Origin: JBDHWG01 sp046328525
Lineage (GTDB): Bacteria > Chloroflexota > Anaerolineae > Epilineales > JAHCIE01
Assembly: GCA_046328525.1 (NCBI GenBank)
Contig: JAXLWK010000014.1
Span: 1-64,000, forward strand
Length of the DNA stretch: 64,000 bases
Reading direction: 5' to 3'
The notes under the pieces are model-generated. The model was not told the DNA's origin. It searched no databases and saw nothing but the letters and a program-made list of their open reading frames with translations. Positions 24,157 through 32,552 of this stretch are shown piece by piece. The position numbers and the translations under genes were made by a program. How positions within the stretch are numbered: position 1 is the stretch's first letter; each line of letters starts with the position of its first letter.

Positions 24157-25800
24157 ATGCTCGGGCAGATGATGGATTACCCGCTCACCCTGACGCCCCT
24201 GCTCGACCGGGCGCGCCGCCTCTTCCCCAACAAGGTCGTGTCCACGAAAGTCCCCGGCGGCATGGAGCGCTTCACCTACGCCCAGATCGCCGAGCGCGCC
24301 GCCCGCCTCGCCAGCGCCCTGGAGCGCATGGGCATCCGGCGCGGCGAGCGCGTGGCGACGTTCGCCTGGAACAACACCCGCCACCTGGAGCTGTACTTCG
24401 CCGTGCCGTGCATGGGCGCCGTCCTCCACCCCCTCAACATCCGCCTCGCCGCCGACCAGGTCGCGTTCATCGCGCAACACGCCGCCGACCAGGTCATCTT
24501 CGTGGACCCGACGCTTCTGCCCCTGGTCGAGAAGTTCGCCCCGGCGCTCAAGAACGTTCGCTTCTACGTCATCATGGGCGACAAAGTGCCGGAAGGCACG
24601 ACCCTCAGCCCCGTCTACGCCTACGAAGACCTGGTGGCGAGCGGCGACCCCGGCTTCGCGTGGCCGCAGCTCCAGGAGGGGGAAGCCGCCGCGATGTGCT
24701 ACACCTCCGGCACGACCGGCGCCCCGCGCGGCGTCGTCTACTCCCACCGCGCCATCTTCCTGCACGCCATGGGCCTCGGCATGGCCGACAACTTCGGCAT
24801 CACCGAGCGCGACGTGTTCATGCCCGTCGTCCCGATGTTCCACGTCCTCGCCTGGGGCACGCCCTTCGTCGCCACGATGCTCGGCGCGACTGTCGTCTTC
24901 CCCGGCCAGTTCCTGACCCCGCCCGACCTGGCCGACCTCATCGAGACGGAGAAGGTCACGCTGGCCGCCGGCGTCCCGACGCTGTGGATCGGCGTGGGCC
25001 AGGTCATGGACAGGGAGCCGCGCGACCTGAGCAGCCTGCGCGCCATCATCGCCGGCGGCGCGCCCGTGCCGAAGTCCCTCATCGAGAACTACGAGAAGAA
25101 GTACGGCGTCACGATGGTGCAGGGCTGGGGGATGACCGAGATGTCCCCAGTCGGCGCGATGAGCCACCTCAAGAGCTACCAGCTCGACCTGCCGCTGGAG
25201 CAGCGCATCGCCTTGCGCGCCAAGACCGGCCGCCCGGTGCCCGGCGTCGAGGTGCGCGTCGTGGACGAGGAGGGCGTCGAGCTGCCGTGGGACGGCGAGT
25301 CGGTCGGCGAGCTTCAGGTGCGCGGGCCGTGGATCATCGGCAGCTACTACAACGACGAGCAATCGGCCGAAGCCTTCCAGGACGGCTGGTTCCGCACCGG
25401 CGACGTGGTCAACATTGATGCCGAGGGGTTCATCCAGATCGTGGACCGCATCCGCGACCTGGTCAAGAGTGGCGGCGAGTGGATCTCCAGCGTCGAGCTT
25501 GAGAACGCGATCATGGCGCATCCGAAGGTGCTGGAGGCCAGCGTCATCGCCATCCCGAACCCGAAGTGGCAGGAGCGGCCGCTGGCGTGCGTCGTACCCA
25601 AGCCAGAGTACAGGGATAGCCTGACGAAGGACGAGCTATACGCCTATCTCACGCCGCTGTTCCCGAAGTGGTCGCTGCCCGACGACATCGTGTTCATCGA
25701 GGCGGTGCCGAAGACGAGCGTCGGCAAGTTCGACAAGAAGGTGCTGCGCGCCCAGTTCGGCGACTATCACACACCCGAAGAGGCGGCGACCGAGCCGTAA
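24157..25800 (+). CDS. Long-chain fatty-acid-CoA ligase (AMP-forming)
   Basis: 547 residues. The adenylate-forming signature A3 is CYTSGTTGAPRGVVYSH. A5 is GWGMTEMSP, A7 is GWFRTGDVV, and A8 plus the hinge is IVDRIRDLVKSGGEWISSVELEN. The A10 lysine lies in KTSVGKFDKKVLR. It joins a fatty or other carboxylic acid to CoA. Of two adjacent ATGs, the one at 24157 has the better spacing (5 nt) from AAGGAGG. Upstream in-frame residues reading KPAPT come from a palindromic repeat and are not part of the protein. Confidence 0.94.
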   Translation: MLGQMMDYPLTLTPLLDRARRLFPNKVVSTKVPGGMERFTYAQIAERAARLASALERMGIRRGERVATFAWNNTRHLELYFAVPCMGAVLHPLNIRLAADQVAFIAQHAADQVIFVDPTLLPLVEKFAPALKNVRFYVIMGDKVPEGTTLSPVYAYEDLVASGDPGFAWPQLQEGEAAAMCYTSGTTGAPRGVVYSHRAIFLHAMGLGMADNFGITERDVFMPVVPMFHVLAWGTPFVATMLGATVVFPGQFLTPPDLADLIETEKVTLAAGVPTLWIGVGQVMDREPRDLSSLRAIIAGGAPVPKSLIENYEKKYGVTMVQGWGMTEMSPVGAMSHLKSYQLDLPLEQRIALRAKTGRPVPGVEVRVVDEEGVELPWDGESVGELQVRGPWIIGSYYNDEQSAEAFQDGWFRTGDVVNIDAEGFIQIVDRIRDLVKSGGEWISSVELENAIMAHPKVLEASVIAIPNPKWQERPLACVVPKPEYRDSLTKDELYAYLTPLFPKWSLPDDIVFIEAVPKTSVGKFDKKVLRAQFGDYHTPEEAATEP

Positions 25801-25805
25801 TCATC

Positions 25806-25851
25806 GTAGAGACGCACCATACGGTAGAGACGCGCCATGGCGCGTCTCTAC
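25806..25851. repeat. GTAGAGACGCG palindrome, one and a half units
   Basis: A half unit (25806-25816) followed by a perfect 28-bp palindrome (25824-25851), between the acyl-CoA synthetase and SARP genes. Confidence 0.75.
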
Positions 25852-25914
25852 CAGCCGTTGGCAAAATAGCCCAGGCTTATCTTCAGAGGGGGGAGAGGCG
25901 ATCGAGGCGATCAC

Positions 25915-28900
25915 ATGACGTCCCCTGTGCTTCGTGTCACCCTGCTCGGCGGCTTCCGGGTTGACCATGCGGCCGGCCCGGTCGCCGCCCTGCACACCCC
26001 GCGCCTTCAAGCGCTCGTCGCCGCCCTCTGCCTCCACCCCGACCTGCCCCAATCGCGCCAGCACCTCGCTTTCCAGCTCTGGCCCGACACCCCGGAGACC
26101 CACGCCCGCAACAACCTCCGCCAGCTCCTGTTCCAGCTTCGCCACGCGCTCCCCCACGCCGACGACTATCTCACGATTGACCCCGCCAGCATCACCTGGC
26201 GCGCCGACGGCCCGCAGGAGATTGACGTCCTCACCTTCAACGCGGCCCTGCGCGACGCGGACGCCGCCGAGCAGACCGGCGACGCCAAGGCCGCCCGCCG
26301 CGCCCTGGAGCAGGCGCTCGCCGTCTACCAGGGCGACCTGCTGCCCGCGTGCTACGACGACTGGATTGCGCCAGAGCGCGACAGGCTCCGCGAGCTTTGC
26401 CGCGCCGCCCATGCTCGCCTGGCGCGGCTGCTCGAACAGGAGCGGGAGTACACGGCAGGCATTCAGGTCGCCCAGGCCCTTGTCCGCCTCGACCCCCTGG
26501 ATGAAACCGGCTACGTCTTGCTGATGCGCCTGCACGCCCTGGTGCGCGACCGCGCCGCCGTCCGCCGGGTCTATCTCGCCGCCGGCGCGACGTTCCGCGA
26601 CGAGCTAGGGCTTGAGCCGGGCGAGGCGCTGCGTCAAGGCTTCGCGGCCGCGCGCGAGCTGCTCGCCGCCCCGCCCGCCCGCCTGGCCCGCGAGACGCCC
26701 CCCGAAGCGCCGCCCACGCTCGTGGGGCGCGAGGCCGAGTGGCGGCGGCTGCTGGCGGCCTGGCGCGATGTGGACGCCCCCGCTCAGGTGGCGCTCATCG
26801 AGGGCGAAGCCGGCATCGGCAAGTCGCGTCTCGCCGAGGAGCTGTTCACCTGGGCGCAGCGCCAGGGGGCCAGCGCCGCCTATACCCGCTCCTACGCGGC
26901 GGAGGGCCGCCTGTCCCTCGCGCCGATCAGCGGCTGGCTGCGCGGCGCGGCCCTGCGGCCGCATCTTGCGACCCTCGGCGACGTGTGGCTCACCGAGGTC
27001 AGCCGCCTGCTGCCGGAGCTGCTGAGCGAAACGCCGACGCTGTCGCGCCCCGAGCCAATCGCCGAGTACGGCCAGCGCCAGCGTTTCTTCGAGGCCCTGG
27101 CCCGCGCCGTTCTGGCCGCACCGCGTCCGCTGCTGCTCTGGATAGATGACTTGCAGTGGTGCGACTCCGAGACGCTGGAGTGGCTGCACTTCCTGCTGCG
27201 GTTCGAGCCGCGGGGCGGGCTGCTCATCGTCGGCACGGCGCGCAGCGAAGAGGCGCTGTCCCCCGCGCCCCTGGCGGCGCTGACGCAGCAGCTCCGCAGC
27301 GAGGGCCGGCTCCTGTCCATCGAGCTACGTCCGCTAGACGCCGCCGAGACGGCGCACCTGGCCGCCCAAGTTGAGGGGCGCGCGCTCGACGAGGCGGCGG
27401 CGCTGCGCCTGTTCCGCGAGACCGAGGGCAACCCGTTGTTCGTCGTCGAGACGATGCGCGCCGGCATGGGCAGCGCGTTCGTGGGCGAAGGGCCGGCGCG
27501 GATGAGCGCCGACGGCAGCTATGCCCTCCCGCCGCGCGCCTACGGCGTCATCGCGCGCCGCCTCGCCCAGCTCTCGCCGGCGGCGCGTCACGTCGCAGAA
27601 CGCGCCGCCGTGATTGGGCGCGAGTTCACCCTCGACGCGCTCCTCCACGCCGGCGATGAGGACGAAGCAGCGGTTGTGCAGGCCCTCGACGAGCTGTGGC
27701 ACAGGCGCATCGTCCGCGAGCAAGGCCCCAACCTGTTCGACTTCACCCACGACAAGCTGCGGGAGGTCGCCTACGCCGAGATGGGCGCGCCGCAACGCCG
27801 CGTCCTGCACCGCCGCGTGGCGCAGGCGCTGGAAGCGCTCAACGCCGAGGGTCTCGACGCGGTGAGCGCCCAGATCGCGGCGCAGTACGAGCAGGGCGGC
27901 GCATTGGAGCAGGCGATCCCCTACTACCAGCGCGCCGCCGCCGTGGCCGCCGCCGTCTACGCCAACGCTGACGCTATCGCGCTCCTCAACCGTGGGCTGG
28001 CGCTCCTGGCGCAGATGCCGCCGGGCGCGCGGCGCGACGCGCGGGAGCTGGCCCTGCTGCTGGCGCTGGCGCCCCTCTACCGCGTCACGAAGGGCTGGAC
28101 ATCGTCGGAGACCGAGCGCGTTGTCAGCCGCAGCCTGGTGCTCAGCGAGAAGGTCGGCACGGTGTACCAACGGGCGCAAGCCCTGTATAGCGCCCACAGT
28201 TTCTACGTGGTGTCGGCGCAGCTGAACAAGGTCGAGAGCGAGTATCCTGAGATGAACCGCCTTTTCCAGCAGGCGGGTGAGAAGTCCCCGCTCTTTGCCT
28301 TGATCATGTCTGCGGGGGCCAAACTCCACATCGGACGCCTGGTGGAAGCGAGAACGCTGTTCGAGCGCATGCTGGCTGTGCGGGATGACGAACAAGTTCG
28401 CAACGTGCAGATGTCCCACGGCGTGAACTACCTTGCCCAGGGGTACGCCTGGAATGCCCACGGCCTGTGGTGCCTCGGCTACCCCCAGGCCGCGTACCAG
28501 AGCGCAACCCTGGCGATGGAGGTCGCCCGCCAGTTTGCCCAGCCCTTTAACCAGGCCCTCACCGTCACCTACCTGGCGATGCTCCAGGAGTGGCTGGCCG
28601 ACAAGGCGACGTTCCGCCACTACGCCGAGGAGGCCGTGGGGCTATCCCGCGAGTACGGCGCGCCCTACTATGCCGCCTGGGCCAGCATTCTCGCCGCCTT
28701 CGCCCGCGCCTGGCAGCAGCCCGACCATTCACATCTCGCCTTGTTGCAGGACGCGATAGAGGCTCTGACCGCGACCGGCGCGCGCCTGCGCCTGCCCTAC
28801 TATCTGTCGCTCCTGGTGCGCGCCCACCAGCGCGCCGGCGACCTGGATGGGGCGATGAGCGCGATCGAGCGGGCGTTCGGGGAGGCGCTCCGCAATAACG

Positions 28901-29190
28901 AGCGCTGGTGGGACGGCGAGTTGCACCGCCTGCGCGGCGAGTTGCTGCACGTCCAGGGCGCGGACGACGCCGACGTCGAGACCGCCCTGGGGCGCGCCCT
29001 GGAGATTACGCGCGGCCAGGGAGCGAAGTCGCTCGAGCTGCGCGCGGCGACAAGCCTGGCGACCGTGTGGCTGGCCCAGGGCCGCGCCGACGACGCCCGA
29101 CGGCTCCTGGTTCCCGTCTACGCCTGGTTCACCGAGGGCTTCGACACCCCCGATCTGCGCGCCGCCCAGGACCTCATCGCGCAACTCTGA
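25915..29190 (+). CDS. SARP-family transcriptional activator with AAA ATPase and TPR region
   Basis: 1091 residues. The N-terminus (about 1-100) is an OmpR-like DNA-binding domain (RVTLLGGFRVDH; LWPDTPETHARNNLRQLLFQLRHAL). The bacterial transcriptional activation domain (about 100-250) follows: DRLRELCRAAHARLARLLEQ, LVRLDPLDETGYVLLMRLHA. An AAA/NACHT-like ATPase begins near 270 with Walker A GEAGIGKSRLAEE (about 297-309) and Walker B LLLWIDDLQW. The C-terminal half is helical repeats (TPR-like). Such large regulators switch on nearby genes when ATP or a partner binds. The FAD oxidase gene follows, behind a SARP-type direct repeat. Confidence 0.92.
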   Translation: MTSPVLRVTLLGGFRVDHAAGPVAALHTPRLQALVAALCLHPDLPQSRQHLAFQLWPDTPETHARNNLRQLLFQLRHALPHADDYLTIDPASITWRADGPQEIDVLTFNAALRDADAAEQTGDAKAARRALEQALAVYQGDLLPACYDDWIAPERDRLRELCRAAHARLARLLEQEREYTAGIQVAQALVRLDPLDETGYVLLMRLHALVRDRAAVRRVYLAAGATFRDELGLEPGEALRQGFAAARELLAAPPARLARETPPEAPPTLVGREAEWRRLLAAWRDVDAPAQVALIEGEAGIGKSRLAEELFTWAQRQGASAAYTRSYAAEGRLSLAPISGWLRGAALRPHLATLGDVWLTEVSRLLPELLSETPTLSRPEPIAEYGQRQRFFEALARAVLAAPRPLLLWIDDLQWCDSETLEWLHFLLRFEPRGGLLIVGTARSEEALSPAPLAALTQQLRSEGRLLSIELRPLDAAETAHLAAQVEGRALDEAAALRLFRETEGNPLFVVETMRAGMGSAFVGEGPARMSADGSYALPPRAYGVIARRLAQLSPAARHVAERAAVIGREFTLDALLHAGDEDEAAVVQALDELWHRRIVREQGPNLFDFTHDKLREVAYAEMGAPQRRVLHRRVAQALEALNAEGLDAVSAQIAAQYEQGGALEQAIPYYQRAAAVAAAVYANADAIALLNRGLALLAQMPPGARRDARELALLLALAPLYRVTKGWTSSETERVVSRSLVLSEKVGTVYQRAQALYSAHSFYVVSAQLNKVESEYPEMNRLFQQAGEKSPLFALIMSAGAKLHIGRLVEARTLFERMLAVRDDEQVRNVQMSHGVNYLAQGYAWNAHGLWCLGYPQAAYQSATLAMEVARQFAQPFNQALTVTYLAMLQEWLADKATFRHYAEEAVGLSREYGAPYYAAWASILAAFARAWQQPDHSHLALLQDAIEALTATGARLRLPYYLSLLVRAHQRAGDLDGAMSAIERAFGEALRNNERWWDGELHRLRGELLHVQGADDADVETALGRALEITRGQGAKSLELRAATSLATVWLAQGRADDARRLLVPVYAWFTEGFDTPDLRAAQDLIAQL

Positions 29191-29197
29191 CCACCGC

Positions 29198-29242
29198 CTA
29201 ACGCTCCGGCTAACGCCTGCCTAACGGGCCACATGCTAAACT
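29198..29242 (+). promoter_or_regulatory. SARP-type direct repeats and -10 box before the FAD oxidase gene
   Basis: The heptamer CTAACG(C/G) occurs at 29198, 29210 and 29221, spaced 12 and 11 bp. The last copy ends 9 bp before TAAACT (29237-29242). Known SARPs bind heptamers at 11-bp spacing whose final copy lies about 8 bp before the -10 box. The SARP gene ends only 8 bp upstream. Confidence 0.6.
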
Positions 29243-29275
29243 ACCTCCAATCATCCACCTGATATGGAGGTTACG

Positions 29276-30676
29276 ATGGCAACGACAGTTTCTACGGTCT
29301 TGGACGAACAGGCGCTCGCGGGCCTTCGCGGGCAGGTACGCGGGCAGATCATCCTGCCCGGTGATGCAGACTACGAGACGGCGCGCAAGCTCTACAACGG
29401 CATGATTGACAAGCGCCCGGCGATCATCGTGCGCGTGGCCGATGTCGCCGACGTAATGAGCGCCGTCGCCTTCGCGCGCGACAACCACCTCGACCTGGCG
29501 ATTCGCGGCGGCAGCCACAACGGCCCCGGCCTCGGCTCCGTGGACAACGGCCTGGTGGTGGACCTGTCGCACCTGCGCGACGTGCGCGTTGACCCGGCCG
29601 ACAACACGGTGCGCGTCGGCGGTGGCTGCGTGTGGGCCGATGTGGACCACGCCACGCACCCCTTCGGCCTGGCCGTCCCATGCGGCTTCGTGTCCAGCAC
29701 CGGCGTCGGCGGCCTCACTCTGGGCGGCGGCATCGGCTATCTCACGCGGCGCTACGGCCTGACCATTGATAACTTGCTCAGCGTGGACATGGTACTCGCC
29801 GATGGGCGCTTCGTCACGGCGAGCGCCGACGAAAACCCCGACCTGTTTTGGGCCGTGCGCGGTGGCGGCGGCAACTTCGGCGTCGTCACCTCGTTCCTGT
29901 TCCGCGGCCAGCCGGCGCACACCGTCTACGGCGGCCCCATGTTCTGGCCGCTGGACCAGGCCGAGAAGGTGCTCAAGTTCTGGCAAGACCTCATCATGAA
30001 CGCGCCCGACGAGCACAACGGCTGGTTCGCGTTCGCAGCGGTGCCGCCGGTGGCCCCGTTCCCGGAGCAGTATCAGACGAAGACGATGGTCGCCGTGGTG
30101 TGGTGCTACAGCGGCCCGCTGGAGAACGGCGAGGCGGCGTTTAAGCCCATCCGCGAGGCGATCCCGCCGGCGATTGACTTCGTTGGCCCCATTCCGTTCC
30201 CGGTGTTGCAGGGCATGTTCGACGCCCTCTTCCCGGCCGGCTTGCAGTGGTACTGGAAAGCCGACTTCTTCAACCACTACGACGACCAGATGATCGCCCT
30301 GCACGTCAAGTACGGCTCGCAACTCCCGACGATGTTCTCGACAATGCACATCTACCCCATCAACGGCGCAGCCGGCCGCGTCGCCAGGGACGCGACGGCG
30401 TGGGACTACCGCGACGCCAACTTCTCCCAGGTCATCGTCGGCGTCAGCCCCGACCCGGCCGACAACGAGCGCATGACCGCCTGGGCCAGAGACTACTGGC
30501 TGGCGATGCACCCGTACTCGGCCGGCGGCGGCTATCTGAACATGATGATGGACGAAGGGGAGGACCTGGTGAAGGATGCCTACCGGGCGAATCACGCGCG
30601 CCTGGCCCAGATCAAGGCGAAGTACGACCCAACGAACTTCTTCCACGTCAACCAGAACATCAAGCCGGCCAGCTAG
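29276..30676 (+). CDS. Berberine-bridge-type FAD-dependent oxidase
   Basis: 466 residues of the PCMH/VAO fold. The FAD domain has IRGGSHNGPGLGSVDNG, whose His is the expected 8-alpha covalent FAD link. It continues with VRVGGGCVWADVDHAT, STGVGGLTLGGGIGYLTRRYGLTIDNLL and FWAVRGGGGNFGVVTSF. The second cysteinyl link found in many relatives is absent: residues at that place read GFVSSTGVGG. The C-terminal BBE motif is ANHARLAQIKAKYDPTNFFHVNQN. It oxidises an alcohol, sugar or alkaloid with oxygen. The ATG at 29276, not 29264, is used because GGAGG lies between the two. Confidence 0.9.
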   Translation: MATTVSTVLDEQALAGLRGQVRGQIILPGDADYETARKLYNGMIDKRPAIIVRVADVADVMSAVAFARDNHLDLAIRGGSHNGPGLGSVDNGLVVDLSHLRDVRVDPADNTVRVGGGCVWADVDHATHPFGLAVPCGFVSSTGVGGLTLGGGIGYLTRRYGLTIDNLLSVDMVLADGRFVTASADENPDLFWAVRGGGGNFGVVTSFLFRGQPAHTVYGGPMFWPLDQAEKVLKFWQDLIMNAPDEHNGWFAFAAVPPVAPFPEQYQTKTMVAVVWCYSGPLENGEAAFKPIREAIPPAIDFVGPIPFPVLQGMFDALFPAGLQWYWKADFFNHYDDQMIALHVKYGSQLPTMFSTMHIYPINGAAGRVARDATAWDYRDANFSQVIVGVSPDPADNERMTAWARDYWLAMHPYSAGGGYLNMMMDEGEDLVKDAYRANHARLAQIKAKYDPTNFFHVNQNIKPAS

Positions 30677-30705
30677 GCGTCTGTTACACCTGAAGTAGCC
30701 GAAAC

Positions 30706-30760
30706 GTAGTAACGACTTCAGTCGTTCTGGGGTCTGGGAAACGACTGAAGTCGTTACTAC
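30706..30760. repeat. GTAGTAACGACTTCAG palindrome family
   Basis: 21-bp perfect arms with a 13-nt loop. Relatives: 63521-63578 (well preserved) and 51817-51866 (degenerate). It lies just after the FAD oxidase gene and may serve as its terminator. Confidence 0.75.
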
Positions 30761-30763
30761 ACA

Positions 30764-30850
30764 GCGCAGTCTTCGAGGAAGCCAAGGAGGGCGCGCTCTT
30801 CCGGGCGCAACCCGGCGACGGGAACGTCCTCCGCGCTGGCGCGGATGCGG
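30764..30850 (-). pseudogene. Possible C-terminal gene remnant
   Basis: The minus strand here reads PRIRASAEDVPVAGLRPEERALLGFLEDCAV to a stop near 30757. It has protein-like composition but is cut off upstream by the palindromic element at 30858-30957. It may be the tail of a gene lost by repeat insertion. I do not recognise a family. The rest of the gap 30677-31060 is repeat DNA. Confidence 0.2.
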
Positions 30851-30857
30851 GGCAGGG

Positions 30858-30957
30858 GTAGCTCTACACGATAGCGTGGAGACCCCCCTCTGCTCCCCCC
30901 GCCGGCGGGGGGATGGGGGGGTGAATTCGGCTCGTCCACGCTAAACTGTGGAGCTAC
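30858..30957. repeat. 100-bp palindromic element, GTAGCTC termini
   Basis: Termini GTAGCTC-CAC-TAGCGTGGA and TCCACGCTA-GTG-GAGCTAC are inverted over about 23 bp. The centre is a second C/G-run inverted repeat (CCCCCCGCCGGCGGGGGG). A MITE-like stem-loop element with no coding capacity. Confidence 0.65.
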
Positions 30958-31060
30958 CGGGGCAGGGCGTGGCCGAAGAGAATCATGCGCGTTTTTCGCG
31001 GGCTTTCGTGCCCTTCGTGGTCCGACGACTTCCCTCCTAAGCAAACGCTATACCAACACC

Positions 31061-32434
31061 TCACGGCGCCACCAGGAGCGTGCCATTCTCCCCCACGATC
31101 CAGCCGCTCGCCGGTCCGCTGAGCGCGACGCCGTACAAGGCCGCGTGGGTGGGGCTGGTCGCCTGATACCACTGGCCGTGGGCCAGGCGCAGAATCGTGC
31201 CGCCGGCCCCGACGGCCCAGCCGTCATCCGGCCCGCTCAGGGCGATGGCGTTAAGGTCGGCCGTCGTCGGGCTGCTCACCGGCGTGACGCTTCCATTCGC
31301 CAGGCTGAAGATACTGCCTCCCTTGCCCACGATCCACCCGCTGTCCGGGCCGAGGAGCGCGATAGCGTTCAGGCGGCCGGGCGGGCGGGTCACGTCCGCC
31401 ACGCCCCATGCCCCAGCCTCGAGGCGCGCGCCGTGGCCGAAGACGCCCGGATAGGTCGAGCTAGCGTCGAACCCGACGGCCCAGCCGTCATTCGGCCCAA
31501 CGAGCGCCACGCACCTGAGTTCGAGCCAGCGCGTGATCGGCGGCTGAGGCAGCTTCTGTTCGGCGGCGGGCAGCCGAATCACGCTCCATGCCCCGCCATG
31601 CAGCCGCAGGATGGTATCCGCGTCGTCCCACAAGGCGTTCGACGCTGTGCCATCGCCGACCGCCCAGCCCTCGTCCGCCGCGCTGAGGGCAACGGCGTAC
31701 AGGCTTCTGGGCGTTGGGCTGTCCACCTGGAGCGCCAGGTTGCCCGTGAGCTTCACCAGGACGCCGCTGTCGCCGACGGCCCAGCCATCGCCCGGAGCGC
31801 TCAGGGCGACACCGTTCAAGCCCATCGCGGTCGGGCTGGCGATCTCGCGCCACGCGCCCCCTGTGAGGCGGAGAATGTGGCCGAGGTCGCCGACGGCCCA
31901 GCCGTCGCCGGCCCCGCCCACCGCGATAGACCGCAGGGTTGTCGAGACAGGGCTGGACGCGGCGATCCACGGCCCGGCGATCACGCCGGGAGCCACTGCC
32001 TGGGATAGCGCCGGCAGCCACACGGTCGGCCCGCGCGCGGCCACGAAATCCTGCCCCGTCGGATCGGGCGGCGGCGATACGCTGCGGGTCGCGGGCGTGA
32101 AGACGTAGCCCGGCTGGACGGGCACAATGACGGCCGTCCCCTCGCCGAGGTCATGCAGTGTGTAGCGGCCGTCGGCGTCCGTCGTGGTCACGGCGTTCGG
32201 CCCGGACATGACGTAGACACCGGCGAGCGGCGTCCCATCTGTGGTGGTGATGCGGCCAGAGGCCGCGAACGAGGCATAGCGCCTGGTGGATGTGGCGCCG
32301 GCCGCGTCTTGCCCAAGCGCCGCCGGCGCGGCCGGCGCGTCAGCGCGAGCGGTGACGCGCGCCAACACCAGGAGCGCCAGCAACGAGACCATCGCTATAA
32401 GGATCGCGAAGACAACACGTCTTCCATCTCTCAT
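31061..32434 (-). CDS. Secreted seven-bladed YCF48-like beta-propeller with carboxypeptidase-regulatory-like domain
   Basis: 457 residues. A signal or anchor lies at about residues 8-30. A small CarboxypepD-reg-like domain follows (about 55-125: SGRITTTDGTPLAGVYVMSG, DADGRYTLHDL, VQPGYVFTPATR). The rest contains seven repeats ending in GWAVG or GWIVG (GDGWAVGDLG, GDGWAVGDSG, DEGWAVGDGT, NDGWAVGFDA, DSGWIVGKGG, DDGWAVGAGG, ASGWIVGENG), one per propeller blade. YCF48/HCF136 relatives assist photosystem II assembly, but heterotrophs carry secreted versions of unknown role. Assembly or surface binding is inference. Confidence 0.85.
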   Translation of the reverse strand: MRDGRRVVFAILIAMVSLLALLVLARVTARADAPAAPAALGQDAAGATSTRRYASFAASGRITTTDGTPLAGVYVMSGPNAVTTTDADGRYTLHDLGEGTAVIVPVQPGYVFTPATRSVSPPPDPTGQDFVAARGPTVWLPALSQAVAPGVIAGPWIAASSPVSTTLRSIAVGGAGDGWAVGDLGHILRLTGGAWREIASPTAMGLNGVALSAPGDGWAVGDSGVLVKLTGNLALQVDSPTPRSLYAVALSAADEGWAVGDGTASNALWDDADTILRLHGGAWSVIRLPAAEQKLPQPPITRWLELRCVALVGPNDGWAVGFDASSTYPGVFGHGARLEAGAWGVADVTRPPGRLNAIALLGPDSGWIVGKGGSIFSLANGSVTPVSSPTTADLNAIALSGPDDGWAVGAGGTILRLAHGQWYQATSPTHAALYGVALSGPASGWIVGENGTLLVAP

Positions 32435-32540
32435 AACGCCTCCTATATCAGCCCATTATAGCAAGGCGGTGGCTACACAATGGCTACAAAGGGGCGCTGG
32501 CTCGAATCAGCGGACTTCAGGTTACGCGAACATTCAGGCG

Positions 32541-32546
32541 TATAAT
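32541..32546 (+). promoter_or_regulatory. -10 box for a leaderless CPBP protease mRNA
   Basis: A consensus TATAAT ends 6 nt before the ATG at 32553, placing the transcription start on the start codon. There is no ribosome site in between. No clear -35 is visible. Confidence 0.5.
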
Positions 32547-32552
32547 ATCCTC

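Noticed and set aside
22312..25521. 1069-codon minus-strand frame
   Set aside because: It lies opposite the metallopeptidase and acyl-CoA synthetase genes, and its length comes from high GC in the third codon position of the real genes.
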